This document shows, one piece after another, positions 33,552-41,519 of a DNA stretch of 64,000 bases (position 1 is the first letter of the stretch; every line of letters begins with the position of its first letter). Both the position numbers and the translations under genes were made by a program. The DNA lies in the NCBI GenBank assembly GCA_947501565.1, contig CANMWJ010000014.1, positions 1 to 64,000 on the forward strand, read 5' to 3'. This stretch comes from an uncultured Marinobacterium sp. (GTDB taxonomy: Bacteria; Pseudomonadota; Gammaproteobacteria; Pseudomonadales; Balneatricaceae). A model generated the notes under the pieces. The model saw only the letters and a list, made by a program, of their open reading frames with translations. It did no database searches and was not told where the DNA came from.

Positions 33552-34733
33552 ATGCAGATACTGAGCGCCAGTAGTTTAGCCTCATCCCCCCAAGACGCAG
33601 TGGCCGAGTTGACGGACACACTGCCTCCAACGCAGCCCAGCCTGGCAATCCTGTCGGGTAATGTACGTATGTTTTCAGCCGATGCGTTAGCACCCCTGAA
33701 AGAGCGTTGTCCTCTCCTAATGGCTGGTAGCTCATGTCTGGGGGTGATGACGGATTCCGGACTGGCACAAGGGGATGACAGTGGACTGGGGCTGTTCGCC
33801 ATATACGACGATGACGGTGACTACGGGGTAGGTTCCGCCGCTCTGGGAGATGATCCGGTGAAAGCTGGCGCGGATGCACTGACCGCTGCACTACAAAGTG
33901 CCGACCGGGAGTGGGAAACGCCCGATCTTATCTGGTGTATTCTGCCACCCGGTTCCGAAGAGCAGGCGATTCAGGGAATGGTCGAGCTGGTAGGCACATC
34001 GGTACCAATTATTGGTGGCAGCGTGGCAGATAATCAGATCGCTGGCGAATGGGTGCAGTATATTGATGGCGCTTTGCACCATGATCAAGTTGTGGTCACC
34101 GTGTTTTTCCCATCCGGCAACGTTGGTTTCAGCTTCTCCAGCGGCTACAGTCCAGGCTCTGTGACCGGTACCGTAACCCGCGCTGAAGGGCGCACGTTGC
34201 TGGAGATCGACGGCGAGCCGGCCGCTGACGTATACAATCGCTGGACGGGTGGTTTGATCGAGGATGTGCCGGTGAATGGCAACATTCTGATGTTGAGCAC
34301 CCGAAATCCGCTGGGTCGCCTGGTGAATACCGGTGGCGACGGCGAAGGTTTCTCAGAATATCTACTCAGTCATCCGGCATCAGTGACCCCGGAGCGGGGC
34401 ATCCAACTGTTTACAGAGGTGAATGAGGGGGAAACCCTGCACCTGATGCGCGGCGATATGGATAGCCTGATCAATCGCGCAGGTCGGGTGGTGGATACCG
34501 CAACCAAACTATTACCGCCGGACCAGACCGCTGCAGGCGCACTGATCGTTTACTGTGCGGGTTGTATGCTCACTGTTGGCGAGAGCATGCCGGACGTAGT
34601 CGCGGGTATCAAAGCGGAATTCAGTGCACCGTTCCTCGGCGTATTTACCTTTGGTGAGCAGGGCTGTTTTCTTGACGCAACCAACCGCCACGGCAACCTG
34701 ATGATCTCGGCCGTGGTATTTGGAGACAAATAG
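33552..34733 (+). CDS. FIST-domain sensory protein (NosP-like)
   Basis: A 393-residue protein of FIST_N plus FIST_C domains. PIIGGSVADNQ marks the FIST_N core, and IVYCAGCMLTVGESMPDVV with FGEQGCF marks FIST_C. Some FIST proteins, called NosP, bind haem and sense nitric oxide, and are encoded beside a histidine kinase they inhibit. Here the kinase gene begins immediately after the stop (TAGATG). Haem binding is not visible from sequence. The ATG at 33552 has a GGGAGAG site; an earlier in-frame start lacks one. Confidence 0.85.
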   Translation: MQILSASSLASSPQDAVAELTDTLPPTQPSLAILSGNVRMFSADALAPLKERCPLLMAGSSCLGVMTDSGLAQGDDSGLGLFAIYDDDGDYGVGSAALGDDPVKAGADALTAALQSADREWETPDLIWCILPPGSEEQAIQGMVELVGTSVPIIGGSVADNQIAGEWVQYIDGALHHDQVVVTVFFPSGNVGFSFSSGYSPGSVTGTVTRAEGRTLLEIDGEPAADVYNRWTGGLIEDVPVNGNILMLSTRNPLGRLVNTGGDGEGFSEYLLSHPASVTPERGIQLFTEVNEGETLHLMRGDMDSLINRAGRVVDTATKLLPPDQTAAGALIVYCAGCMLTVGESMPDVVAGIKAEFSAPFLGVFTFGEQGCFLDATNRHGNLMISAVVFGDK

Positions 34734-36149
34734 ATGGAAACACTGGAGCAGCTGCGAGAATCGCTGCAGGAAGCGACACGCCTGAAAGAGCAGGCCGAAT
34801 GGTACCGCAAAGAGAGCGAGCTGTTGTTGGGCAGCATGCAAACAGTGTTGATGGCGGATACCCCGCAGGAGATGTTTGCGCAGGTATTTGGTGTCTTTAA
34901 GCAGCTGTTAGAGTGCAACCACTGTTTCGTTCTGGAAGCTCAGAAGCCGGGCACTTTGTACTGCTCTGCATGTTCCGATGGTGTGTTCAGTGATAGCAGT
35001 TGGCAGGTGGGCGGGCTTTTCAAACGTATCCTGCAGGGGAAAACTCTCACCACGTTCCGTGTCGCCCAGATTCCGGAGTGGGAATCACAACCGGAATCGC
35101 TGCGGAGCGACGTGGGATCCGCGTTATACAGTCCTGTTGAGTTGCAGGATCAGACCGCCATTCTGGTGCTGACCAGTCCTGATGTCGGGGCATTCAGCAA
35201 AAATGATGAACAGCTGGTCGCGCGTTTTTCCGCGCTGGTGGCGCAAACGATGGCAAACGTCTCCGCCAAACTGTTGGTCACCGAGAACCAGAAACTGCGC
35301 GCAGCTAAAGAAAAGGCTGAATCCGACCTGTTGCACGCGGAGAAGATGGCATCGATCGGCCAGCTGGCGGCGGGTGTCGCCCACGAGATCAACAACCCGA
35401 TGGGATTCATATTCAGTAACTCCACCATGCTGAAAACCTACATAGGTGACCTGAGTAAGCTGCTGTCAGCACTAAACGACTGGGTCGCCGCAGACAGCGA
35501 GCCCTCGCCCGAGCAGTTGACGCAGTGCTACGGGCAGTTGTGTGAATTGTGGGAGGAACTGGATGTTGATTTCCTGCGGGAGGATATGCAGGGGTTATTG
35601 GATGACAACCAGGCTGGCCTGGAACGAATCCGCGATATCGTGCTGGCGTTGCGTTCCTTCTCGCGACAGGACGAAGGCACCTGGGAAGCCTACAACCTCA
35701 ATGAGGGCCTCGAACTCACCCTGAAAATGGTGATGAACGAGCTGAAATACAAAGTTGAGATCCGCAAGGATCTGCAGACCCTTCCGAAAATCTACTGCCA
35801 GCCCGGCCGTCTCAATCAGGTGTGGATGAACATGCTTGTCAATGCAGGGCAGGCGATTGAACGGCATGGCACCATTACGATTGCGACAGAACCGGCGGAG
35901 CAGGGCGTCATCGTTACGATCACGGATACCGGTTGTGGGATCTCAAAAGAGGATCAGGCGCGGTTGTTTGAGCCGTTCTTTACCACCAAGGGTGTAGGGG
36001 AAGGAACCGGGCTGGGATTGTCGATCTCGTACAGCATCATCGAACAGCATGGCGGTCGTATTGAGGTTGATAGTCGGGTCAATGAGGGGACGCGTTTCTC
36101 GATCTATCTACCCGTCGAACCACCAGAGTTTGAGGCCGATCAGGTTTAA
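34734..36149 (+). CDS. Sensor histidine kinase with GAF-like domain
   Basis: A 471-residue soluble histidine kinase. A short coiled coil (1-35) and a GAF-like domain (about 40-180) precede a coiled-coil linker. The HisKA H-box is GQLAAGVAHEINNPMGF with H217. The ATPase has an N-box WMNMLVNAGQAI, G1 ITDTGCGIS and FEPFFTTKGVGEGTGLGLS. There are no membrane helices or receiver domain. Coupling to the FIST gene suggests FIST controls this kinase. No response regulator is in the window, so the output is unknown. Confidence 0.92.
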   Translation: METLEQLRESLQEATRLKEQAEWYRKESELLLGSMQTVLMADTPQEMFAQVFGVFKQLLECNHCFVLEAQKPGTLYCSACSDGVFSDSSWQVGGLFKRILQGKTLTTFRVAQIPEWESQPESLRSDVGSALYSPVELQDQTAILVLTSPDVGAFSKNDEQLVARFSALVAQTMANVSAKLLVTENQKLRAAKEKAESDLLHAEKMASIGQLAAGVAHEINNPMGFIFSNSTMLKTYIGDLSKLLSALNDWVAADSEPSPEQLTQCYGQLCELWEELDVDFLREDMQGLLDDNQAGLERIRDIVLALRSFSRQDEGTWEAYNLNEGLELTLKMVMNELKYKVEIRKDLQTLPKIYCQPGRLNQVWMNMLVNAGQAIERHGTITIATEPAEQGVIVTITDTGCGISKEDQARLFEPFFTTKGVGEGTGLGLSISYSIIEQHGGRIEVDSRVNEGTRFSIYLPVEPPEFEADQV

Positions 36150-36265
36150 TTTAAATTACCCGGAAAGGGCTTCTGTTTTTACCTCGATGTTCAAAAAACT
36201 GTAACAGTCAGCTGATCCATTCTCTGTACAATGGCGCCACATCGCTAACTTGTTTGAGGTAATGT

Positions 36266-36535
36266 ATGAAGTTCAGCAAACAGGAAAAAGGATTTGTTGT
36301 TCGATGGATTGATCGTCAGTTCAGCAAGAACCCTACTTTCCCCGCAAGCTGTATAAATGGTGACAAAAGCAAACCTGAGGTATCCAAAGGCCACCTGAAA
36401 GCCTACAAAGCATGGACCAACACCGGCACCAAGAAATCAGAGATTGCTCAGTGGATCGATGAATGGCTGAACAAGTCTGAAATCAAAGATCTGGAAGCTT
36501 ACATCGCCCGCAAAGTCCGAGAAAAAGAAGAATAA
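36266..36535 (+). CDS. Small basic protein of unknown function
   Basis: An 89-residue lysine-rich protein that I do not recognise. It has KGFVVRWIDRQFSKNPTFP near the start, GHLKAYKAWTNTGTKKSEI in the middle and a charged helical C-terminus (DLEAYIARKVREKEE). It has one cysteine and no membrane segment or signal. GAGGT eight bases upstream of the ATG and a perfect ACTGT-A-ACAGT palindrome about 60 bases before the start support a real, regulated gene. Nucleic-acid binding would fit the charge but is not shown. Confidence 0.65.
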   Translation: MKFSKQEKGFVVRWIDRQFSKNPTFPASCINGDKSKPEVSKGHLKAYKAWTNTGTKKSEIAQWIDEWLNKSEIKDLEAYIARKVREKEE

Positions 36536-36671
36536 TCAGAATCGGATTCGTCTATCTCCTGTCCTGTTTCTCCCGGTTATGAAGCAGGGCGGGATCCTCA
36601 TCTCTGTTACCCCTCCCATAGTACTTTTTCAGTTGGCCCCAAGGCCGCTAATAACTGCAGACGCAGCAGCT

Positions 36672-36782
36672 TTATGACCAGTACTGCAATAGTACCAGCG
36701 TAAAGCCAAACACGAACATGGCGATGCAGATCAGTACGTAAAGCTCGGCCATTATCCTCAGACGCTGGAACTTATTTTTCAT
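36672..36782 (-). CDS. 36-residue single-pass membrane protein
   Basis: A very short gene on the minus strand. The protein starts MKNKFQRLRIMAELYVLICI and continues with a hydrophobic run through about residue 32, ending LLQYWS. A basic N-terminus followed by one membrane helix predicts an N-in single-pass topology. GGGAGG lies eight bases before the ATG, an unusually good ribosome site. It is antisense to nothing else and sits in an otherwise gene-poor gap of 440 bases. I do not recognise the family. Confidence 0.6.
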   Translation of the reverse strand: MKNKFQRLRIMAELYVLICIAMFVFGFTLVLLQYWS

Positions 36783-36907
36783 TGCTATGGCCTCCCAATA
36801 GAGTGCTGTTGCCTCCTTTCCGGAATAACGATTCAACTAAAATATTGTGTGCAAATTCTGTGCTAACGGCTAATGCCTGTTATATCAATGAGATGGAGGA
36901 AACCAGC

Positions 36908-36964
36908 ATGATTGTCAGCGGCAAAATCGTACATGCTGGTTTACAGTTACCGGAGTATCCATAG
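36908..36964 (+). CDS. Possible 18-residue leader or micro-ORF
   Basis: ATG at 36908 preceded by TGGAGGA encodes MIVSGKIVHAGLQLPEYP and stops 20 bases before the next gene's start. The strong ribosome site and position suggest a leader peptide or translational coupler, but codon evidence is too short to judge. Confidence 0.3.
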   Translation: MIVSGKIVHAGLQLPEYP

Positions 36965-36984
36965 GTTCGGAAGGGATGTTTAGA

Positions 36985-37623
36985 ATGGAAATAGCAGTAT
37001 TTTTTGTATTCGCCGGTGTGGTGGCTGTGATCTTCTACCGGACGTTACGCAGGGCAAAAGTAAAAAAACGAGGGAAAATTATCGATACCTACGGCTTTCC
37101 TGTGACCGTGAGCGAACGTGTCCGGGAGAAGTATCCCCACCTCACTGATGAGGATATGAAACAGGTCATCAGTGCGCTGCGTGAGTACTTTCATGTCTGC
37201 AACGCGGCAAACCAAAAAATGGTTTCCATGCCCTCTCAGGTGGTTGATGTGGCCTGGCATGAGTTCATCCTGTTCACCAAAAAATATGACTCTTTTTGCC
37301 GTATAGCGCTGGGGCGTTTTTTACACCACACACCCGCTGAAGCGATGCAGACGCCAACGCTCGCACAGGAAGGGATCAAGCGCGCCTGGAATATCTCTTG
37401 TCAACGTGCTGGTATATCGCCGTCTGCGCCTGCTCAATTACCGCTGTTGTTCGCTATTGATAGCCAACTGAAGATTCCAGATGGCTTTAAATATGCCCTC
37501 AACTGTAAAGGTGAGGGCGGAAGCGGATATTGTGCCAGCCATATCGGTTGTGGCAGCGGCTGTAGTGGTCATAGTGGCAGCGACTCGGATGGCTGCGGTG
37601 GAGGAGGTTGTGGCGGCGATTGA
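36985..37623 (+). CDS. Glycine-rich-domain (GRDP-like) membrane-anchored protein with Cys/Gly tail
   Basis: A 212-residue protein. One N-terminal membrane helix (about 2-20) is followed by a domain with VVDVAWHEFILFTKKYDSFC and GRFLHHTP, resembling the GRDP-like family of unknown function. The last 30 residues are almost only Gly, Cys, Ser, Asp and His, with six cysteines, suggesting metal binding or disulfides. The ATG at 36985 is preferred over 36976 because AAGGGA then sits at the right distance. It converges on the HAD gene. Confidence 0.7.
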   Translation: MEIAVFFVFAGVVAVIFYRTLRRAKVKKRGKIIDTYGFPVTVSERVREKYPHLTDEDMKQVISALREYFHVCNAANQKMVSMPSQVVDVAWHEFILFTKKYDSFCRIALGRFLHHTPAEAMQTPTLAQEGIKRAWNISCQRAGISPSAPAQLPLLFAIDSQLKIPDGFKYALNCKGEGGSGYCASHIGCGSGCSGHSGSDSDGCGGGGCGGD

Positions 37624-37670
37624 TGCCAGCGCGCTTTCGCGCCAATATCCGTCACCGCCCAAGAACCGAC

Positions 37671-39392
37671 TTACTGTTTTGAACGCAGGTGTTTCTTACG
37701 ACAGCTGAGCATCATCGCCCAGAATTCGGAAAAGTCATTTACCACCACGTCGGGTTTATGGGGGTAACGCTCATTCCCGGGGAATATCTTGTTCAGCCAG
37801 GGCTGGTCCCATAAGGCGCCGTTGAAAAAGACACTGGTAATGCCCGCGGATTTTGCCGCGATCACGTCTGTGGTGCTATCACCTACGTACCAGACATCCT
37901 CTCCCAACGCGATCTGCAGGTTATCGGCTGCTTTTACCACCTGATCGATATGAGGTTTGCGTTTGATGGTATCGTCGCCACACACTTCGGTATCAAACAG
38001 GTGGGCCCAACCGTTTCCATCGACCGTATTGAGCTCATGGATAAAGAACTCCCGGTCACGGTTGGTGATCACGCCTACGGTCAGTCCCAGTTCCCTCAGC
38101 CCTTCCAGTACATGGCGCACTTTTGGTTCGAACGGCAGGGCGGTACCGTAATATTTTCGGTAATGCTTGGTGAATCCTTTGTGCGCCAGTTGCTTAGCGG
38201 CCTGGTTATCGGCAAACAAAATCTCAAAGATATCCGTGCGTGAGATTTTACGATCCAGCTTTATCTTTGGATGGAGACTGAGATTCTCCCGCACATACTC
38301 CACCAGCTTCATATCGTCGGGTGATTTGCAGTGCTCGGGTGCCACCAGATGATCCAACAGGCCCATCTCGCGCAGTTCTTTCAGCATATCGTCCACGGCG
38401 TGGTACATCGCATCCAGCGTATCCACCAGGGTGGCGTGCCAGTCAAAGAGCACCACTTTCGGGTAGGTCAGGTTGGCCAGTGCCGGGTGCCAATCCGGCT
38501 CTTCCCGTGGTGGCGGTGGTTGCAACGCTGGCAGCCGAGTCGGCCGCTCTGAGAGCAGCGTTGGATCAATATCCTGTGCGTTGGTAATCGATTGTTCGAT
38601 CTGATCGATCAATTCGTCAAAGCTGTTAACGATCACCTTGGGCTGATGTTCCTGATGATCAACGACCGTGAAGGTGTATTCGAACCAGTCTTCGTCCCAG
38701 AGTGCGCCGTTGTAAAACACAGACGTTACCTGAGCCTTGCTGGCGGTGATCATATCGGTAAGGCTGTCGCCGACGTACCAGACTTTATCATCGGCTGACA
38801 CGCCAACCGCTTCGGACGCCTCCAGCAGCGGATCGGGCGCGGGTTTATAGCGTCGTGCTTCGTTACCGCACAAGCTGATATCAAACAGCTCCTTCCAGCG
38901 GCCACCATCCACGTGAGCCAACTCATGGGCAAGAAATTCGCGGCTGCGGTTGGTCATTACGCCAATCTTGATGCCCAGCTTTTTCATGTAGCAGAGGTAT
39001 TCGTACACGCCGTCTTGGAAGGGGTGAACCTTTCCATAGTGGTTTCGATAGCACTCGTTATAGGCGTGGTGGGCGATGGCGTTGGCGGTTTCATTTTCGC
39101 CAAACAGGGCATCGAAGATATCGGTGCGTGAGATCCGTTGTTCGGCGAGTACCCGTGGATGCAGGTGGCGGAAGATTCGGATGTAGCGCAGCAGTTTCTC
39201 GTCGTCTTCGGTTTTCGCCTGCTGTTCAGGGCGCAGGTGCCTTATAAGATCCAGTTCGTCGAGTTGCGAAAGCATCTCTTCGACGGCCTGGTACATCGCA
39301 TCGTGGGTGTTGACCAGGGTGCCGTGCCAGTCGAACAGAATCAGATTGGGGAAAGGCAGGTTCTTTTTATTCTGAAGGTCAGGTCTTTCCAT
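37671..39392 (-). CDS. Tandem HAD-superfamily protein (two fused phosphatase-like domains)
   Basis: A 573-residue protein made of two homologous HAD domains (about 15-265 and 310-560) joined by a Pro-rich linker (PPPPREEPDW). Each has motif I as DWHGT (D21) or DWHAT (D317), motif II TNR, motif III lysine (RYKP; KRKP) and motif IV WYVGDSLTD or WYVGDSTTD. In both, the usual second Asp of DxD is histidine (H23, H319). HAD enzymes use that residue as acid/base, so chemistry may differ. The substrate is unknown. AAAGGA precedes the ATG at 39392. Confidence 0.85.
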   Translation of the reverse strand: MERPDLQNKKNLPFPNLILFDWHGTLVNTHDAMYQAVEEMLSQLDELDLIRHLRPEQQAKTEDDEKLLRYIRIFRHLHPRVLAEQRISRTDIFDALFGENETANAIAHHAYNECYRNHYGKVHPFQDGVYEYLCYMKKLGIKIGVMTNRSREFLAHELAHVDGGRWKELFDISLCGNEARRYKPAPDPLLEASEAVGVSADDKVWYVGDSLTDMITASKAQVTSVFYNGALWDEDWFEYTFTVVDHQEHQPKVIVNSFDELIDQIEQSITNAQDIDPTLLSERPTRLPALQPPPPREEPDWHPALANLTYPKVVLFDWHATLVDTLDAMYHAVDDMLKELREMGLLDHLVAPEHCKSPDDMKLVEYVRENLSLHPKIKLDRKISRTDIFEILFADNQAAKQLAHKGFTKHYRKYYGTALPFEPKVRHVLEGLRELGLTVGVITNRDREFFIHELNTVDGNGWAHLFDTEVCGDDTIKRKPHIDQVVKAADNLQIALGEDVWYVGDSTTDVIAAKSAGITSVFFNGALWDQPWLNKIFPGNERYPHKPDVVVNDFSEFWAMMLSCRKKHLRSKQ

Positions 39393-39537
39393 GGTGAGAT
39401 TCCTTTCTGGAGTCGATGGAATGCAAAGCCTTTCAATCAAGTATATGCAACCTGTGGGAATCTGCCGGAGGCGCCTGACGATGTCCGTTGGCGATCAGCG
39501 CAACGACGAGTGCTATTTGTGGGACTAAGCTCTGTAT

Positions 39538-40326
39538 ATGATCAGATTCAAATCACGCTATGCAGGCTGGTTGCTTTATTTGTGGGCGGCCCTGAGTATT
39601 CCGACAGCGCAGGCCAATCCTCCCACTTTAGACGCTGACGCCATCGTCGAGGCGGCGGTAGATCACTGGCGGGGTGAGAGTTCCTATATGGTCCAAACCA
39701 TGACGGTAAACCGCAGCGACTGGCGTCGAACGCTTTCCCTGCAGGGGTGGACCCGTGGCCAGACCGATGCGCTGATCCGCTTTACTGCACCGGTGAAAGA
39801 CGCGGGCAACGCGACCCTGAAGCTCGACCAGGCGATGTGGATCTTCACGCCCAAGCTGAACCAGGTGATCAAGCTGCCCGCCAGCATGATGGCCCAGTCC
39901 TGGATGGGCAGTGACTTCTCCTACAACGACCTGGCGAAATCGGATCAGCTGATCGACGACTTCGATCATCGCCTTATTAGCCAGGAGCAAGAAAACGGCT
40001 TCTGGGTCTTCACCATTGAGTCGATCCCGAAACCGGACGCACCCGTAGTCTGGGGAAAGGAGGTCACCCGCATTCGAGATGACTATGTGTTGCTCGAACA
40101 GCAGTTCTTTGATCAGGCGATGGTGCTGGTTAAGCGGATGGTGACCGAGAAGATCGGTGAGATCGACGGGCGCAAATACCCGATGGTACTGACCATGTAC
40201 GATCTGGACGAGGCCGATCGCTGGACCCGTGTTGAAACATTGGAAGGTCGCTTTAATCTGCCGGTTCCGGCGTTTCTGTTTACGCTGTCCAATCTGCGTA
40301 ATCCGCGCCCCTGGAGTCTGCCATGA
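39538..40326 (+). CDS. LolA-like outer-membrane lipoprotein-sorting protein
   Basis: A 262-residue secreted protein (signal peptide ending IPTAQA-NPP) of the LolA-like/outer membrane lipoprotein-sorting family. IVEAAVDHWRGESSYMVQTM and APVKDAGNATLKLDQAMWIF followed by SWMGSDFSYNDL are typical. These proteins share the open beta-barrel fold that carries acylated cargo. It is the first gene of a five-gene operon and overlaps the first permease by four bases (ATGA). Its job is probably to carry the transporter's substrate across the periplasm; the cargo is unknown. Confidence 0.85.
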   Translation: MIRFKSRYAGWLLYLWAALSIPTAQANPPTLDADAIVEAAVDHWRGESSYMVQTMTVNRSDWRRTLSLQGWTRGQTDALIRFTAPVKDAGNATLKLDQAMWIFTPKLNQVIKLPASMMAQSWMGSDFSYNDLAKSDQLIDDFDHRLISQEQENGFWVFTIESIPKPDAPVVWGKEVTRIRDDYVLLEQQFFDQAMVLVKRMVTEKIGEIDGRKYPMVLTMYDLDEADRWTRVETLEGRFNLPVPAFLFTLSNLRNPRPWSLP

Positions 40327-41519
40327 TCGTGGCGCTGGCGTGGCGTAATCTTTGGCGGCATAAACGCCGTACGTTCCTGAGCGCCACCGCAATCGCTGCA
40401 ATCTGTGCTCTCACCATCTTTCTACCGTCACTGCAGTTGGGGAGTTACCAGGCGATGGTCCGGGCGGCCCAAGGCGTACTAGAGGGCTATCTGCAGATCC
40501 AGCATCCTGAGTACCTTGACAAGCCGGCCACACGCAACAGCTTTAAACCTGATCCCGAGTTGAAGAGAGAACTGGCGGAGCAGGGGGTAACGTTGGTTGA
40601 GCGTGCCGTTGGCTTCGCGTTGCTCTCATCCGATTCGCGTAGTATTGGTGTGCAGGTGCTGGGTGTTGAGCCGGAACGTGAATCCCGGGTATCAACGTTG
40701 CCAGCCAACGTGATTGAGGGACGTTATCTCAATGCGGGTGATGAGGTGGTGTTGGGCGTCACCCTGGCGCGGAACCTGCGTTTAAGCGTCGGTGACCGCG
40801 TAACTTTGCTGGGTACAGGGCGGGACGGATCACTCGCCGTGGACAGCCTGACAGTCGTGGGCCTGTTTAGCAGTGGGTTTGCCGCGTTAGACAGGCAGCT
40901 GGCGCAGATTGAACTCAACCGTTTCGACAGCACCTTCAGTATGTTGGGGCATCGTCATGCGCTGATTCTGGAGACGAAACGAACGCCAGATGAAGAAGCG
41001 CTGCGGGCTGTGGCCGTGGATTATGGCCTGATGCTACGTAACTGGCAGGCACTGAATCCAGGATTGCTGCACGCTATCCAGCTGGATATCTCCAGTGCTG
41101 TCCTGATGTACCTGATCCTGATTCTGGTAGTTTCCTTTTCGATGGTGAACGCGATGCTGATGTCGGTGCTGGAGCGCAGCCGTGAGTTTGGCATGGTGAT
41201 GGCCCTGGGGGTACGCCCCCTGCAGCTAGGGCGTATTTTATGGCTGGAGAATCTGATGGTTACCTTGCTTGGATTGCTGGTAGGCGCACTCATCGGTGTT
41301 GCGGCCACCCTGTGGTATGAGCATCAGGGTATCCACTTCACCGACGCAGAGGAGGTGTTTGCCCAATATGGGTTGTCATCTGTTATCTATCCGGCGCTAT
41401 CGCCTTTAACTCTGCTGGCCGGACCCATGGTGATAGTCATGGTGCTGATGCTGGCGGGGCTCTATCCGGTATGGCGTATTCACCGCATGAATCTGTTGGA
41501 TGCGATGAGGGCAACCTGA
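40323..41519 (+). CDS. FtsX/LolC-type ABC permease (first of pair)
   Basis: A 398-residue permease with the MacB/LolCE layout: one N-terminal membrane helix (about 18-38) after LAWRNLWRHKRRTFLS, a large periplasmic MacB_PCD domain, and three C-terminal helices (about 258-390) including ERSREFGMVMALG. It ends LLDAMRAT, as many family members do. It overlaps both neighbours (ATGA with the LolA-like gene, TGATG with the next permease). It should form a heterodimer with the next protein. Confidence 0.9.
   Translation: MIVALAWRNLWRHKRRTFLSATAIAAICALTIFLPSLQLGSYQAMVRAAQGVLEGYLQIQHPEYLDKPATRNSFKPDPELKRELAEQGVTLVERAVGFALLSSDSRSIGVQVLGVEPERESRVSTLPANVIEGRYLNAGDEVVLGVTLARNLRLSVGDRVTLLGTGRDGSLAVDSLTVVGLFSSGFAALDRQLAQIELNRFDSTFSMLGHRHALILETKRTPDEEALRAVAVDYGLMLRNWQALNPGLLHAIQLDISSAVLMYLILILVVSFSMVNAMLMSVLERSREFGMVMALGVRPLQLGRILWLENLMVTLLGLLVGALIGVAATLWYEHQGIHFTDAEEVFAQYGLSSVIYPALSPLTLLAGPMVIVMVLMLAGLYPVWRIHRMNLLDAMRAT

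Noticed and set aside
36544-36609. 21-codon minus-strand ORF with a GGGAGGGG ribosome-like site
   Set aside because: The composition looks like chance, with no hydrophobic or helical pattern; kept out of the gene list.
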